Below are positions 52,333 to 61,328 of a stretch of DNA of 64,000 bases, piece by piece. The notes beneath the pieces were generated by a model, which had not been told where the DNA came from, did not search any database, and was given only the letters and a program-made list of their open reading frames with translations. This DNA is from Leptothermofonsia sichuanensis E412. Lineage in GTDB: Bacteria > Cyanobacteriota > Cyanobacteriia > Leptolyngbyales > Leptolyngbyaceae. The stretch lies in NCBI RefSeq assembly GCF_019891175.1, contig NZ_CP072600.1:620001-684000 (forward strand), given 5' to 3'. Within the stretch, counting starts at the first letter, position 1; every line of letters begins with the position of its first letter. A program made the translations under genes and the position numbers.

Positions 52333-54140
52333 AGGCTTCCAGCATCACTGCAAAGGTAGGAAAGCTGTTTAAGGTCTGGCAAGAACGGGGGACATACGGG
52401 CTTCTGAAATTTCTTTATCGGCGTTCCAGAGAGGCGCTGAAGGGCAAGTTTACTTATGACCAGTGGGTTGCCAGAACCCGTCTCACCTGGCTGGATCTTC
52501 AGAAGGCACAGCGTCAAATGGAGCAGTGGCAGCATCGCCCTCAATTTTCAGTGATTCTGCCCGTCTACAACGTCGAAGCGAAATGGTTGGAGAAAGCGAT
52601 TCAGTCTGTGCGGAACCAAATCTATCCCGATTGGGAACTGTGCATTGCCGATGATGCGTCCTCCCAACCCCACATCAAACCCCTGCTGACGCGCTACAGC
52701 AAGCTGGATTCCCGCATTAAAGTGGTCTTTCGGTCGGAAAACGGTAATATCGTTGCCACCAGCAACGATGCCCTGGCAATGGCGACGGGGGATTACATTG
52801 CTCTGTTAGACCACGATGATGAGTTAGCGATCGATGCCCTGTTTGAAGTCGCCAGACTGATTAATCAACACCCGGACGCTGATTTTATCTATACGGATGA
52901 GGACAAGATCGACACCCAGGGCAACCGCAAAGACCCCTTCTTTAAGCCCGACTGGTCCCCTGACTACTTCCATGCCTGTATGTATACCTGCCACCTGGGC
53001 GTTTATCGTACCCGTCTGATTCGGGAAATTGGCGGTTTTCGCCCCGGTTATGATGGCTCCCAGGACTACGATCTGGTTCTGCGGGTAGTTGAGAAAACCC
53101 AAAACATTTATCACATTCCCAAAGTCCTCTACCACTGGCGGATTATCCCGGCTTCTGTCACCGCTGGCGGCGAACAGGCAAAACCCTGGGCATATATTGC
53201 TGCCCGCAAAGCCTTAGAGGACATGCTGGCACGCAGTCCCTATCCTGGTTGGGTCGAACCCACAGACAGGGCTGGCTTCTGGCGGGTGAGGCGGCATATC
53301 GTGGGTACACCGTTAATCAGCATCATCATTCCCAGCGCGGGGAGAGTGGTGGATACACCAAAGGGGGTGCTGAACGTCCTGGAAAATTGCATTCAAAGCA
53401 TTCAACGCAGCACCTACCAGAATTTTGAAATTGTGGTGGTGGATGGCTACGACATCCCGGAGCCGACCTTGCAGACCCTGACGCAGCCGGCTGAAACTGG
53501 CGATTCGCGGATTCGGCTGGTTCGTTGCGCCGAGCCGTTTAACTTTGCCCAGCGGATTAACCTGGGGGTCGCCAGTGCCCGTGGGGAGTTCTTACTATTG
53601 TTGAACGATGATACCGAAGTAATCACAACCGACTGGCTGGAATCGATGCTGGAATTTGCCCAACAAACGGAGATTGGTGCCGTTGGGGCAAAACTGCTGT
53701 TTCCTGATGGCAGAATTCAACATGCCGGAGTGATGGTATTGGAAGGAAACGCAGGTCATGCCTATCACGGATTTGATGGCGATCACCCTGGTTACTTTTG
53801 TTCCAATGTGGTTAACCGTAATTACCTGGGAGTCACCGCTGCCTGCCTGATGATGCGGCGAGATTTATTTTTGGAGTTGGGTGGCATGGACGAACAGTTT
53901 CCCCTCAACTATAACGATGTCGATCTTTGTCTGAAGCTTCATCAGGCGGGTTACCGGAATGTTGTTACACCCTACGTGCAATTGATCCATTATGAGTCAG
54001 CCAGTCGTCCTCAAGGGCTGAATCCAAAGGAATGGGAAAATCTGAACAAGAAGTGGGGAGACTACTTTAACAAGCTCAAGTATGACCCCTATTACAACCC
54101 CAACCTTTCCTATCGGGCGGTGACCTTTGAGCTGATGTAG
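52329..54140 (+). CDS. Bifunctional family 2 glycosyltransferase (two GT-A domains)
   Basis: 603 aa with two complete GT-A domains. Domain 1 (about 70-310): FSVILPVYNVEAKWLEKAIQ, WELCIADDASSQPHIKPLLT, IALLDHDDELAIDALFEVAR (DHDD), FIYTDEDKIDTQGNRKDPFF, GSQDYDLVLRVVE. Domain 2 (about 335-580): ISIIIPSAGRVVDTPKGVLN, FEIVVVDGYDIPEPTLQTL, FLLLLNDDTEVITTDWLESM (NDDT), AACLMMRRDLFLELGGMDEQ, NYNDVDLCLKLHQAGYRNVV. Such tandem enzymes often make alternating linkages, e.g. in O-antigen and rhamnan/glucan synthesis. Overlaps the preceding gene by 4 nt. Confidence 0.85.
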   Translation: MKASSITAKVGKLFKVWQERGTYGLLKFLYRRSREALKGKFTYDQWVARTRLTWLDLQKAQRQMEQWQHRPQFSVILPVYNVEAKWLEKAIQSVRNQIYPDWELCIADDASSQPHIKPLLTRYSKLDSRIKVVFRSENGNIVATSNDALAMATGDYIALLDHDDELAIDALFEVARLINQHPDADFIYTDEDKIDTQGNRKDPFFKPDWSPDYFHACMYTCHLGVYRTRLIREIGGFRPGYDGSQDYDLVLRVVEKTQNIYHIPKVLYHWRIIPASVTAGGEQAKPWAYIAARKALEDMLARSPYPGWVEPTDRAGFWRVRRHIVGTPLISIIIPSAGRVVDTPKGVLNVLENCIQSIQRSTYQNFEIVVVDGYDIPEPTLQTLTQPAETGDSRIRLVRCAEPFNFAQRINLGVASARGEFLLLLNDDTEVITTDWLESMLEFAQQTEIGAVGAKLLFPDGRIQHAGVMVLEGNAGHAYHGFDGDHPGYFCSNVVNRNYLGVTAACLMMRRDLFLELGGMDEQFPLNYNDVDLCLKLHQAGYRNVVTPYVQLIHYESASRPQGLNPKEWENLNKKWGDYFNKLKYDPYYNPNLSYRAVTFELM

Positions 54141-54256
54141 TATCCAGTCCAGCATCATAGACGTTCCCGGTCAACCCTCACAAGTCCCTCAACTTTTCCT
54201 AGGATAGTTTAAGGAGAGTGCGCCGATACTCCAACTGTTGCAGTGCGAGTGGAGTC

Positions 54257-55696
54257 ATGAAACAATCACCTCAACCCCTGTCCAACTACCTGGACAAGCC
54301 ACGCAAACCGGATGGAAAAGGGGAACAGTCGATCCCCCCTCGACGCCGATTGCCGCTGAAGAAAATTGGGTATATTTCCGCCGGTGTTGCCACGGTGCTT
54401 CTGCTGATTTGGGCGTTTCGCCCCGCACCTGTTTTCGTTGATGTGGGACAGGTGCAGCGAGGTGAATTGCAGGTTACGGTGAATGCGGAAGGGAAAACCC
54501 GTGTCCGCGATCGCTTTGTGATTGCTTCAGAAACAGATGGACACCTGGCACGCATTACTCTGAATGAAGGCGATCCGGTGACCCCCGGTATGGTGGTAGC
54601 GCGAATTGACCCGTTACCCTCGGATGCAGCAGTTCAGGCAGCCCTTGGACGGTTAGCAGAGTGGAAGGCCCAGCGGGCAGGGGTGGAAACTCAACGCCCA
54701 AAGGCGGAAAGCGTTGAGCAGGCCCGCACCCGCATCCGTTCGGCTGAAGCCAGACAACGGCAGTCAGAAGCCAGGGTGATTCAGACACGGGCAGCACTGG
54801 AGCAGGCACAGCGCGATCGCGATCGGGCTATGCAACTGGAGGCGACGGGAGCCATTTCCCGGCAGAGTCGGGAAGCGGCTGAACTGAATGCAACCACCCG
54901 GGCAAAAGAACTGGAAACGGCACTTCTGGCAGCTAAAGCGGATGCTTCAGAGGTGGAGGTGGCTAAAGCGGCGCTTGCCGTCGTGCAACAGGAGCGGAAA
55001 GATCCAGATTACCTGCTCAAAGTTTACGATGCTCGCATTGCCAGCACAGAGGCAGAACTGTCCAAATTACGGGATGAAGCAGCGCGGACCGATATTCGCT
55101 CTCCCGCGGCTGGCAGGGTATTGCGAATTCATCAAAAAAGTGCCCAGTTTGTAAACAGTGGGACGCCCCTCCTGGACATTGGCAATCCCGCCAGACTGGA
55201 ACTGGTGATTGATGTGCTTTCCTCGGATGCGGAGAAGATTCAACCCGGTCATCCCATTCTGCTGGGTCAGGGACGCCATTCAGGTTCAACTGAGCAGCCA
55301 ATTCAAGCCAGAGTGCGCCTGGTAGAGCCATCTGCTTTTACTAAGGTGTCTGCCCTGGGTGTGGAAGAACAGCGTGTTAATGTAATTGGTGATTTTGTCA
55401 ACGCTGCTCAGTCCCTGGGGGATGGCTTTCGAGTGGACACCCGAATAGTCATCTGGGAGGGGAAAAATAGTCTGAAAACGCCCATCAGTTCACTGTTTCG
55501 CTGCCAGCAATCTGCCTGGTGCGTGTTTGTGGTGGAGAATGGTAGAGCCAGCCAGCGACAGATTGTGATTGGGCAACGCAGCGATCGCGAAGCCGAGGTG
55601 CGCCAGGGTTTAAACCCGGGAGAACTGGTGATTCTCCACCCCACTGAACAGGTCAGGGACGGCGTTCGAGTCAGGGCGCGATCGCAAGAGCGGTAG
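54257..55696 (+). CDS. HlyD-family periplasmic adaptor (RND/ABC efflux)
   Basis: 479 aa from ATG 54257; the frame is open from 54218 but homologues begin close to this Met. A cytosolic basic stretch precedes one membrane helix (KKIGYISAGVATVLLLIWAF). Then come the lipoyl-like half-motif VNAEGKTRVRDRFVIASETD, a long alpha-helical hairpin (about 150-290, rich in Ala, Arg, Glu, Gln), the second half RSPAAGRVLRIHQKSAQFVN, and beta-barrel domains with GTPLLDIGNPARLELVIDVL. Adaptors link inner-membrane pumps to outer-membrane channels. No transporter gene is adjacent downstream, so the partner is unknown. Confidence 0.85.
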   Translation: MKQSPQPLSNYLDKPRKPDGKGEQSIPPRRRLPLKKIGYISAGVATVLLLIWAFRPAPVFVDVGQVQRGELQVTVNAEGKTRVRDRFVIASETDGHLARITLNEGDPVTPGMVVARIDPLPSDAAVQAALGRLAEWKAQRAGVETQRPKAESVEQARTRIRSAEARQRQSEARVIQTRAALEQAQRDRDRAMQLEATGAISRQSREAAELNATTRAKELETALLAAKADASEVEVAKAALAVVQQERKDPDYLLKVYDARIASTEAELSKLRDEAARTDIRSPAAGRVLRIHQKSAQFVNSGTPLLDIGNPARLELVIDVLSSDAEKIQPGHPILLGQGRHSGSTEQPIQARVRLVEPSAFTKVSALGVEEQRVNVIGDFVNAAQSLGDGFRVDTRIVIWEGKNSLKTPISSLFRCQQSAWCVFVVENGRASQRQIVIGQRSDREAEVRQGLNPGELVILHPTEQVRDGVRVRARSQER

Positions 55697-56304
55697 TTTA
55701 GATGATTAGCTGGACTTTATAGCCTGGAAACAAGGTGGTCTCAAAGTTCATGCATTCAGTTTATGCATTTCGAGCGTGATTAAAGAGAATTAAGAAGAAA
55801 GACTCTCAACAAACCTGTTCAGGAGTTGAAATGCCATCCTGAATGTTGGATTTGCAATTTTAGACTGTAGAAGCTCTATGGCGCAAAGCGTTCAATCGGG
55901 TATCGGCCTCATCCTCTGTTGAAGTCAATATATCTTTCAGCCTTACTCAGCACAGCCGTTCTGTTATCAACAGCAACCTGATCAGACTATCCAAACAACC
56001 TGGCTGGATAGAGTCTAACCGCTCTCACAAAGGTTCCAGAGGCTTTAACAGAACCCCGCAAGAAATCGGTTCATGATTTAATCCCCTGAAATCTGAGTCA
56101 TGGCTCCGCCTTGTTAACAAAAGTTAACTTGATCTTATTGCGAAAGATTCTAATCTAAGGAAGGGTGTTTTTTATTGAAAGTAAATCTCAATAAGTCACC
56201 CGGATTCCAATTCCTTTATCTATTCCTGAATCGGAAAGCAGATTGCTCTGATCAATGCATGAACAGGGCTGAGGATGATTTGCAATTAAAAAGGAGCAAA
56301 CTCA
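55697..56304. other. 608-bp regulatory gap upstream of the IsiA-type gene
   Basis: No ORF. A/T-rich in the second half (TTGTTAACAAAAGTTAACTT at about 56113-56132). A perfect 7-bp inverted repeat TTATTGA/TCAATAA spans 56172-56194. AAGGAG at 56291-56296 is the ribosome-binding site. The length suits the long leader typical of isiA-type genes. No interspersed repeat is found in it. Confidence 0.55.
56172..56194. promoter_or_regulatory. Inverted repeat, candidate iron-regulator (Fur-like) site
   Basis: TTATTGA-9 nt-TCAATAA, 110 bp before the start codon of the IsiA-type gene. A/T-rich dyads of about this size are bound by Fur proteins in cyanobacteria; assignment here is inference from context only. 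Confidence 0.35.
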
Positions 56305-57405
56305 ATGCAAGAACATGCCATGCAAACTTATGGCAATCCCAATGTCAAATATGACTGGTGGGCTGGCAATGCCCGCTTTGCGGATTTATCGGGACTGTTT
56401 ATTGTTGCCCATGTGGCTCAGGCAGCATTAATTACCTTCTGGGCAGGTTCCTTTACCCTGTTTGAACTCTCACGCTACACTCCCGATATTCCAATGGGAG
56501 AGCAGGGCTTAATTTTATTGCCCCACCTGGCAACGCTGGGTTTTGGCGTTGGCGAAGGAGGACGAGTGGTTAGCACCTATCCCTATTTTGTGATTGGAGT
56601 TATCCACATGATCTCATCCGCAGTTTTTGGGGCGGGTGCTCTTTTCCATAGTTTCAAAGCTCCCAATAACTTAAAGGATGTTCCGGGGCGTGGTCGTCTG
56701 TATCACTTTGAGTGGGACGATCCAGCAAAGCTGGGCATGATTCTGGGGCATCATCTGCTGGTTCTGGGCATCGGTGCTTTCTTGCTGGTCGGGAAAGCGA
56801 TGTACTGGGGCGGGCTTTACGATTCCACAATTCAAAACGTCCGTCTGGTCACAAACCCAACCCTGGATCCGCTGGTGATCTATGGCTATCAGACCCACTT
56901 TGCCAGTATCAGCAGTCTGGAAGATCTGGTCGGTGGTCATATTTATGTAGGCTTGTTGCTGATTGCGGGCGGCATCTGGCACATTCTGGTACCACCCCTG
57001 TCCTGGGCAAGAAAGGTTCTGATCTTCTCTGGAGAAGCGATTCTGGCTTATTCCCTGGGTGGTATTGCCCTCTGTGGGTTTGTGGCGGCTTATTTCTGTG
57101 CTGTGAACACCCTGGCCTATCCGGTTGAGTTTTATGGTCCTGTGTTGAATGTCAAATTGGGCATCACGCCCTATTTTGCCGATACCGCACAGTTGCCAAT
57201 GGGTGCTCACACCTCCCGTGCCTGGTTAGCGAACACCCATTTCTTCCTGGCGTTCTTCTTTCTGCAAGGGCATCTCTGGCACGCCCTGCGGGCAATGGGG
57301 TTTGATTTTCGACGGGTTGAACAGGCTCTGAATGAAGTTGGCAGTGAGCCATCCACTGCGTCATCGATCAAAACCCAGGAGGCAGCGGCTGTTGCCAGTA
57401 AGTAG
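56305..57405 (+). CDS. isiA: IsiA/Pcb-type chlorophyll-a-binding antenna protein (CP43')
   Basis: 366 aa, CP43-like antenna without the large lumenal loop. Six membrane helices can be traced; chlorophyll-ligand His pairs lie in [95 protein letters not shown] and the C-terminal [16 protein letters not shown]. It begins like IsiA (MQTYGNPNV) after five extra residues; ATG 56305 has AAGGAG at 8 nt, while the Met at 56320 is the alternative. Loops are shorter and the sequence more divergent than textbook IsiA, so it may be another CBP class. Under iron shortage IsiA rings surround photosystem I. Followed by a flavodoxin gene. Confidence 0.8.
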   Translation: MQEHAMQTYGNPNVKYDWWAGNARFADLSGLFIVAHVAQAALITFWAGSFTLFELSRYTPDIPMGEQGLILLPHLATLGFGVGEGGRVVSTYPYFVIGVIHMISSAVFGAGALFHSFKAPNNLKDVPGRGRLYHFEWDDPAKLGMILGHHLLVLGIGAFLLVGKAMYWGGLYDSTIQNVRLVTNPTLDPLVIYGYQTHFASISSLEDLVGGHIYVGLLLIAGGIWHILVPPLSWARKVLIFSGEAILAYSLGGIALCGFVAAYFCAVNTLAYPVEFYGPVLNVKLGITPYFADTAQLPMGAHTSRAWLANTHFFLAFFFLQGHLWHALRAMGFDFRRVEQALNEVGSEPSTASSIKTQEAAAVASK

Positions 57406-57409
57406 TTCC

Positions 57410-57518
57410 CGGTAGTCTGTCAAATGAACTTTGATGGGTAGCTGAATGACAGAAAGCTGGCCAGGGTTAAATTTTGTGGGTCTGCGACCCGTCAAAATTT
57501 TCCTGGCAGAACACCAGG
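57410..57518. repeat. MITE family C, inverted copy
   Basis: Begins GGTAGTCTGTCAAATGAAC and ends ATTTTCCTGGCAGAACACCA, 4 bp after the IsiA-type stop codon. Internal palindrome GGGTCTGCGACCC is preserved. It lies between the antenna gene and the flavodoxin gene. Confidence 0.75.
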
Positions 57519-57614
57519 ATGGGTCAGGCATTAGCCTGAGGCATCAATTTCCCTGACAACAGTGAGGTTGACAATGGTGCAGTGTGTTTTGCTAACCCAT
57601 CCTTCAAAACTACA

Positions 57615-57697
57615 GGGCGCTGCTGAAAGCTGTATGAATTGGAACGAAGCTTCAATTCATACACCCTCTAATTCATACCCAGATTCAGCAACGCCCC
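57615..57697. repeat. Interspersed repeat family D, full copy
   Basis: GGGCGCTGCTGAAAGCTG ... CAGATTCAGCAACGCCC, with inner palindrome GAACGAAGCTTCAATTC. Best-preserved ends of the family in this window: GGGCG(C/T)TGCTGAA at both sides. Confidence 0.75.
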
Positions 57698-57753
57698 AAA
57701 ACTACAGAGTCTGGATGTTGTTTAACCAATATCCCTGAGTATTGCTGTGATGT

Positions 57754-57784
57754 CTACGGTTGTAGACAATTCCTGCAACCGTAG
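57754..57784 (+). promoter_or_regulatory. Alternative hairpins in the flavodoxin leader
   Basis: CTACGGTTG (57754-57762) pairs perfectly with CAACCGTAG (57776-57784). The left arm also lies in a smaller stem, GTCTAC-GGTT-GTAGAC (57753-57768), so the two structures exclude each other. The site is 46 nt before the flavodoxin ATG, downstream of repeats C and D. It could be an operator or an RNA switch. Confidence 0.45.
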
Positions 57785-57830
57785 ATCTTTCTGACTTGTA
57801 AAGAGTTGTCGTAATCAGGAAGGAGTCAAT

Positions 57831-58346
57831 ATGTCTAAAGTGGGTTTGTTTTTTGGAACTCAAACAGGCACTACTGAGGAAATTGCTGAAAAAATTCAAC
57901 AGGAACTGGGGGGAGACAGTGTGGTCACTCTGCATGACATTTCGAGTGCAGATCCTGGTGATTTCGCAGAGTATGACTGCATCATTATTGGTTGCCCTAC
58001 CTGGGATATCGGGCAATTGCAGAGCGATTGGGAAAACTTTTATGAAAATGATCTGGGCAAGATTGACTTCAACGGCAAGAAGGTTGCCTATTTTGGAGCG
58101 GGTGATCAGTATGGCTACGCCGATAATTTCCAGGATGCGATCGGCATTTTAGAAGACAAAATTTCATCTCTGGGTGGTAAGACGGTTGGCTACTGGCCAA
58201 CTGATGGCTATGAATTTGATGGGTCGAGAGCAGTCAGGAATGGCAAATTTGTTGGACTGGCGATCGACGAAACCAATCAATCCGAATTGACTGACGATCG
58301 CATCAAAGCCTGGACAAGCCAGTTGAAGCAGGAATTTGGACTATAG
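57831..58346 (+). CDS. isiB: Flavodoxin
   Basis: 171 aa, long-chain flavodoxin. FMN phosphate loop FFGTQTGTTEEIAEKIQ at residues 6-22, isoalloxazine-binding GCPTWDIGQLQSDWENFYEN with the Trp near 57, and the second loop FGAGDQYGYADNFQDAIGIL with the Tyr near 94; the long-chain insert follows (GYWPTDGYEFDGSRAV). AAGGAG (57821-57826) precedes the ATG. It replaces ferredoxin as electron carrier when iron is short. The order antenna-flavodoxin is that of isiAB operons, though 425 bp with two mobile repeats separate them here, so it may have its own promoter. Confidence 0.9.
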   Translation: MSKVGLFFGTQTGTTEEIAEKIQQELGGDSVVTLHDISSADPGDFAEYDCIIIGCPTWDIGQLQSDWENFYENDLGKIDFNGKKVAYFGAGDQYGYADNFQDAIGILEDKISSLGGKTVGYWPTDGYEFDGSRAVRNGKFVGLAIDETNQSELTDDRIKAWTSQLKQEFGL

Positions 58347-58409
58347 GAAACCTCAAGGCTGCATTCATCCACTACGTTCTGCTATTGCAACCGAAAATCA
58401 ATTGACCCC

Positions 58410-59174
58410 ATGATTAATACATTGGATGCCCTCTGGATCTGTACCAGTCCCAGTTTGAACTATCTGGATCAACCACTGCTTAAGGAACTGGCACAATCCA
58501 TCACGATCGCCAACTGGGAATACCAGCAATCTCCAGATGAACCCTGTTCACTCCAGGTGGCCGTGACCTTCTTACATGATTATTTAAAGACCCGTAATCG
58601 CCCAATTCATTTACTGGGGCATGGAATGGGTGGGGTGGTGGGGTTGACCTATGCCAGCCAATTTCCAGAACGGGTGCAATCGCTGACGCTACTGTCAGTC
58701 GCCCATCAACCCGCGATTACCTGGCACGCCCATTACTATGTGCAACGACAGCTATTTCCCTGTAGCCGCAAACGGCTTCTGGTGCATACTGCCTGTAATT
58801 TATTTGGCAATCAGTTGCCGCGTCCAGAGGATCGGTTGCTGACAGCCCTGAATCGCGATCTGGAAACCGCTCTGTGTTTGCATTCGTTACTGGGAATCAC
58901 CCAACTACCCCAGGGCGGGGTTTCCATGCCCCTCCTGGTCTGTGGCAGTACAACGGATTCTATTGTTGCCCCCCCTGCAATCCAGGGCTGGAGGCAGTGG
59001 CTGAAACCAGAGGATGCTCTGTGGCAATGTCCCGATGGGCGACATTTCTTTCACTACTTCTATCCCCAGGTGGTGGCAGAGCGAATTCTGGAGTTTTGGC
59101 GATCGCTCCTGTTGAAGCAAAAGACGCTGGCTTCAATGGATACCCCCATCAGTTGCTCTGGTAAAGCCGTCTAG
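58410..59174 (+). CDS. Alpha/beta-hydrolase-fold protein of the isi cluster, nucleophile Ser replaced by Gly
   Basis: 254 aa. Fold features: LHDYLKTRNRPIHLLGHGMG followed by GVVGLTYASQFPERVQSLTL. The nucleophile elbow G-x-S-x-G reads G70-H-G72-M-G74, so the serine is absent. MPLLVCGSTTDSIVAPPAIQ supplies the acid strand and DGRHFFHYFYPQVVAERIL the His loop. Proteins of this type follow isiB in several cyanobacteria (sometimes called IsiC). With no Ser it is unlikely to be an ordinary esterase. Starts 63 bp after isiB. Confidence 0.75.
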   Translation: MINTLDALWICTSPSLNYLDQPLLKELAQSITIANWEYQQSPDEPCSLQVAVTFLHDYLKTRNRPIHLLGHGMGGVVGLTYASQFPERVQSLTLLSVAHQPAITWHAHYYVQRQLFPCSRKRLLVHTACNLFGNQLPRPEDRLLTALNRDLETALCLHSLLGITQLPQGGVSMPLLVCGSTTDSIVAPPAIQGWRQWLKPEDALWQCPDGRHFFHYFYPQVVAERILEFWRSLLLKQKTLASMDTPISCSGKAV

Positions 59175-59325
59175 AACGCCGGTACAGAATCGGATTTCTT
59201 CTACGGATACCCAGGTTTCTTGAATGTCTCACAAGAAATCCGATTTCCTGGAGTTCTGAACCGATGCTCCAGAACTGCCCCACTAAATCTTTACCGAACC
59301 CACCGCACCTGTGGAGCAAAATTTT

Positions 59326-59898
59326 ATGACCCGATCACAGCCGATGCTGCCTCAACACCACATCCCTCTCATGCGTAGATTTAAGCGCCGGGAGGCTATT
59401 CCACTGAACCAGGGAAGCCTCTGGAAAATTGAGAAAGGATCGGTCCATGCCTTTACGCTGTCTGATACAGGCACTATCATTTCGCTCGGTTTTTGGAGTG
59501 CCGGAGATGTTATCGGGCAATATCTTACCTGCATTCAGCCCTATCAGGTGGAATGTTTGACGGATGTGGAAATCTATTCCCTACTCCCCAGTGAATGCTG
59601 GAACCTGAACCAGGTGATGCTGTCACACATTCAGCAAATGCAAGAATTACTGCGAATTCGAAGTGGACAAATTCAGCAACGGTTACGACAATTCCTGGAA
59701 TGGATGGCTTATAAATTTGGCCGGGAAACCGATCAGGGAAAATTAATCGAATTACGCCTCACCCATCAGGATATGGCAGATGTCATCGGTACAACCCGCG
59801 TCACGATTACCCGGCTTCTGCATCAGTTGGAAGAATCAGGAGAAATCCATCTAACCAGAAAAAACTACATCCTGCTCCATCGTCATTCGCCATTGTGA
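59326..59898 (+). CDS. Crp/Fnr-family transcriptional regulator
   Basis: 190 aa from ATG 59326 (GTGGAG about 9 nt upstream; the frame is open from a GTG at 59311). An N-terminal cyclic-nucleotide-binding-type beta barrel (IPLNQGSLWKIEKGSVHAFT, LGFWSAGDVIGQYL) is followed by a long dimer helix. The C-terminal winged helix is LTHQDMADVIGTTRVTITRL then LHQLEESGEI. No Cys cluster for an Fe-S centre is visible. The residues for cAMP contact are not evident, so the ligand is unknown. Next to the isi genes it could act on them, but that is inference. Confidence 0.85.
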   Translation: MTRSQPMLPQHHIPLMRRFKRREAIPLNQGSLWKIEKGSVHAFTLSDTGTIISLGFWSAGDVIGQYLTCIQPYQVECLTDVEIYSLLPSECWNLNQVMLSHIQQMQELLRIRSGQIQQRLRQFLEWMAYKFGRETDQGKLIELRLTHQDMADVIGTTRVTITRLLHQLEESGEIHLTRKNYILLHRHSPL

Positions 59899-59950
59899 AA
59901 AAGCCAGAACGATTCTGGCCGCATTGAGCCAGGGGACCCCGTACTGGCAA

Positions 59951-60022
59951 CTAATGTTCCGTCAGGAGAATTTTGAAAGTCGCAGACCCTCAAAATTTAA
60001 CCCTATCCCTGGTATGTCAACA
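59951..60022. repeat. MITE family C, partial copy
   Basis: CTAATGTTCCGTCAGGAGAA then GTCGCAGACCCTCAAAATTT, ending near CCCTGGTATGTCAA. The middle third and the far end are missing. Confidence 0.6.
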
Positions 60023-60113
60023 TTAAATGACCGTGCCATGATGGGAAAGAGGTAGATGGTTTCCCTGGATTCTATGCAGCTTCAAATGGAATTGGTATAA
60101 GTCCGCGATCGCC

Positions 60114-61328
60114 ATGACGACTCTGGTCAATCTGACTTCCGTTCTACCCAGACCCACCGGACTGGCAACCTACAGTCTCAACATAGTCAAGGAACTCACG
60201 ACTCTGGATCTGGCTGTCGTGGCTCCCTTTGAAGTCACCGGGCAGCAATTCCACCCCTCTCCCCCAGATTTGACGGCTGACTATGGGCTGAAAGGTCACT
60301 TCAAGCGCTTACTCTGGACTCAGCGGCAACTGCCGAAACTCTATCACCAGTTAGCGGCCCAACTGCTGTTTTCGCCAATCCCAGAAGCTCCCCTCTGGTC
60401 AGATTGTCGGTTCGTCGTCACCGTGCATGACCTGATACCGCTGCGCTTTTTCCAGCGCCTGTCCCCCGCCGCCCTGTATAACCGATATTACATTCCCCAG
60501 GTGCTCCAACAGGCACAGCACATTATCTGTAACTCGGAAGCAACCGCTAACGACATCATTGATTTCTGCCAGATTCCAGCCACTAAAATTACCCCGATTC
60601 CCTTAGCCTACGATGCCGAAACCTTTCGGTTTCTTGACCTGCCTGCTCGAAATTATTTTTTGTACCTGGGACGCATTACTCCCTATAAGAATGTCCAGCG
60701 GTTGATTTCTGCCTTTGCCACCCTGCCCGATCGCCCAGCCTATGAGTTGTGGCTGGCAGGTCCTTTAGACCGGCGCTATCGACCATTGCTCCAATCCCAG
60801 ATTAACGAACTGGGACTTCAGACCCAGGTTAAATTTCTGGATTATGTTCCTTACCCAGAGTTGCCGGTCATTGTGAATCAGGCGATCGCCCTGGTTTTTC
60901 CCAGTCTCTGGGAGGGATTTGGACTGCCGGTCCTGGAAGCAATGGCCTGTGGAACGCCGGTCATTACCTCTAACCTGGCATCACTGCCAGAAGTTGCCGG
61001 AGATGCGGCAATCCTGGTGGACCCCTATCAGATCGAGGCGATCGCCGATGCCATGAACGGCCTAGCAACCAGGCCTGACTTACGCTCCAAACTTCGTCAG
61101 GCAGGACTTGCCAGAGCCTGCCAATTCAGTTGGCAAAGGACCGGGCAGGCAACCGCTGAAATCCTGAAGTTTTACAGCAGAAGTTCAGGGTCAGCCAGAA
61201 ACCTACTTCCGCCAGACAACCAGAACAACCCCACAAACAATAAAACCCAACCCGATTGCACGACTGATCGGAATCGACTCCTTAAAGAAGAAGTAACCCA
61301 GCAGGACAGAAATAACATAACCGATTGA
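60114..61328 (+). CDS. Family 4 glycosyltransferase
   Basis: 404 aa GT-B fold. N-terminal [20 protein letters not shown], acceptor-side [32 protein letters not shown]. Donor domain: [80 protein letters not shown] (E-x7-E motif) and [20 protein letters not shown], all as in mannosyl/rhamnosyl GT4 enzymes. The family-like part ends near residue 362; the last ~42 residues ([19 protein letters not shown]...) are read through the convergent EmrE-like gene on the other strand and look accidental. Confidence 0.85.
   Translation: MTTLVNLTSVLPRPTGLATYSLNIVKELTTLDLAVVAPFEVTGQQFHPSPPDLTADYGLKGHFKRLLWTQRQLPKLYHQLAAQLLFSPIPEAPLWSDCRFVVTVHDLIPLRFFQRLSPAALYNRYYIPQVLQQAQHIICNSEATANDIIDFCQIPATKITPIPLAYDAETFRFLDLPARNYFLYLGRITPYKNVQRLISAFATLPDRPAYELWLAGPLDRRYRPLLQSQINELGLQTQVKFLDYVPYPELPVIVNQAIALVFPSLWEGFGLPVLEAMACGTPVITSNLASLPEVAGDAAILVDPYQIEAIADAMNGLATRPDLRSKLRQAGLARACQFSWQRTGQATAEILKFYSRSSGSARNLLPPDNQNNPTNNKTQPDCTTDRNRLLKEEVTQQDRNNITD

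Noticed and set aside
56305-57405. Far-red-light (FaRLiP) antenna gene
   Set aside because: No far-red psb/psa/apc paralogues or rfp regulators are present; flavodoxin and neighbours point to iron stress.
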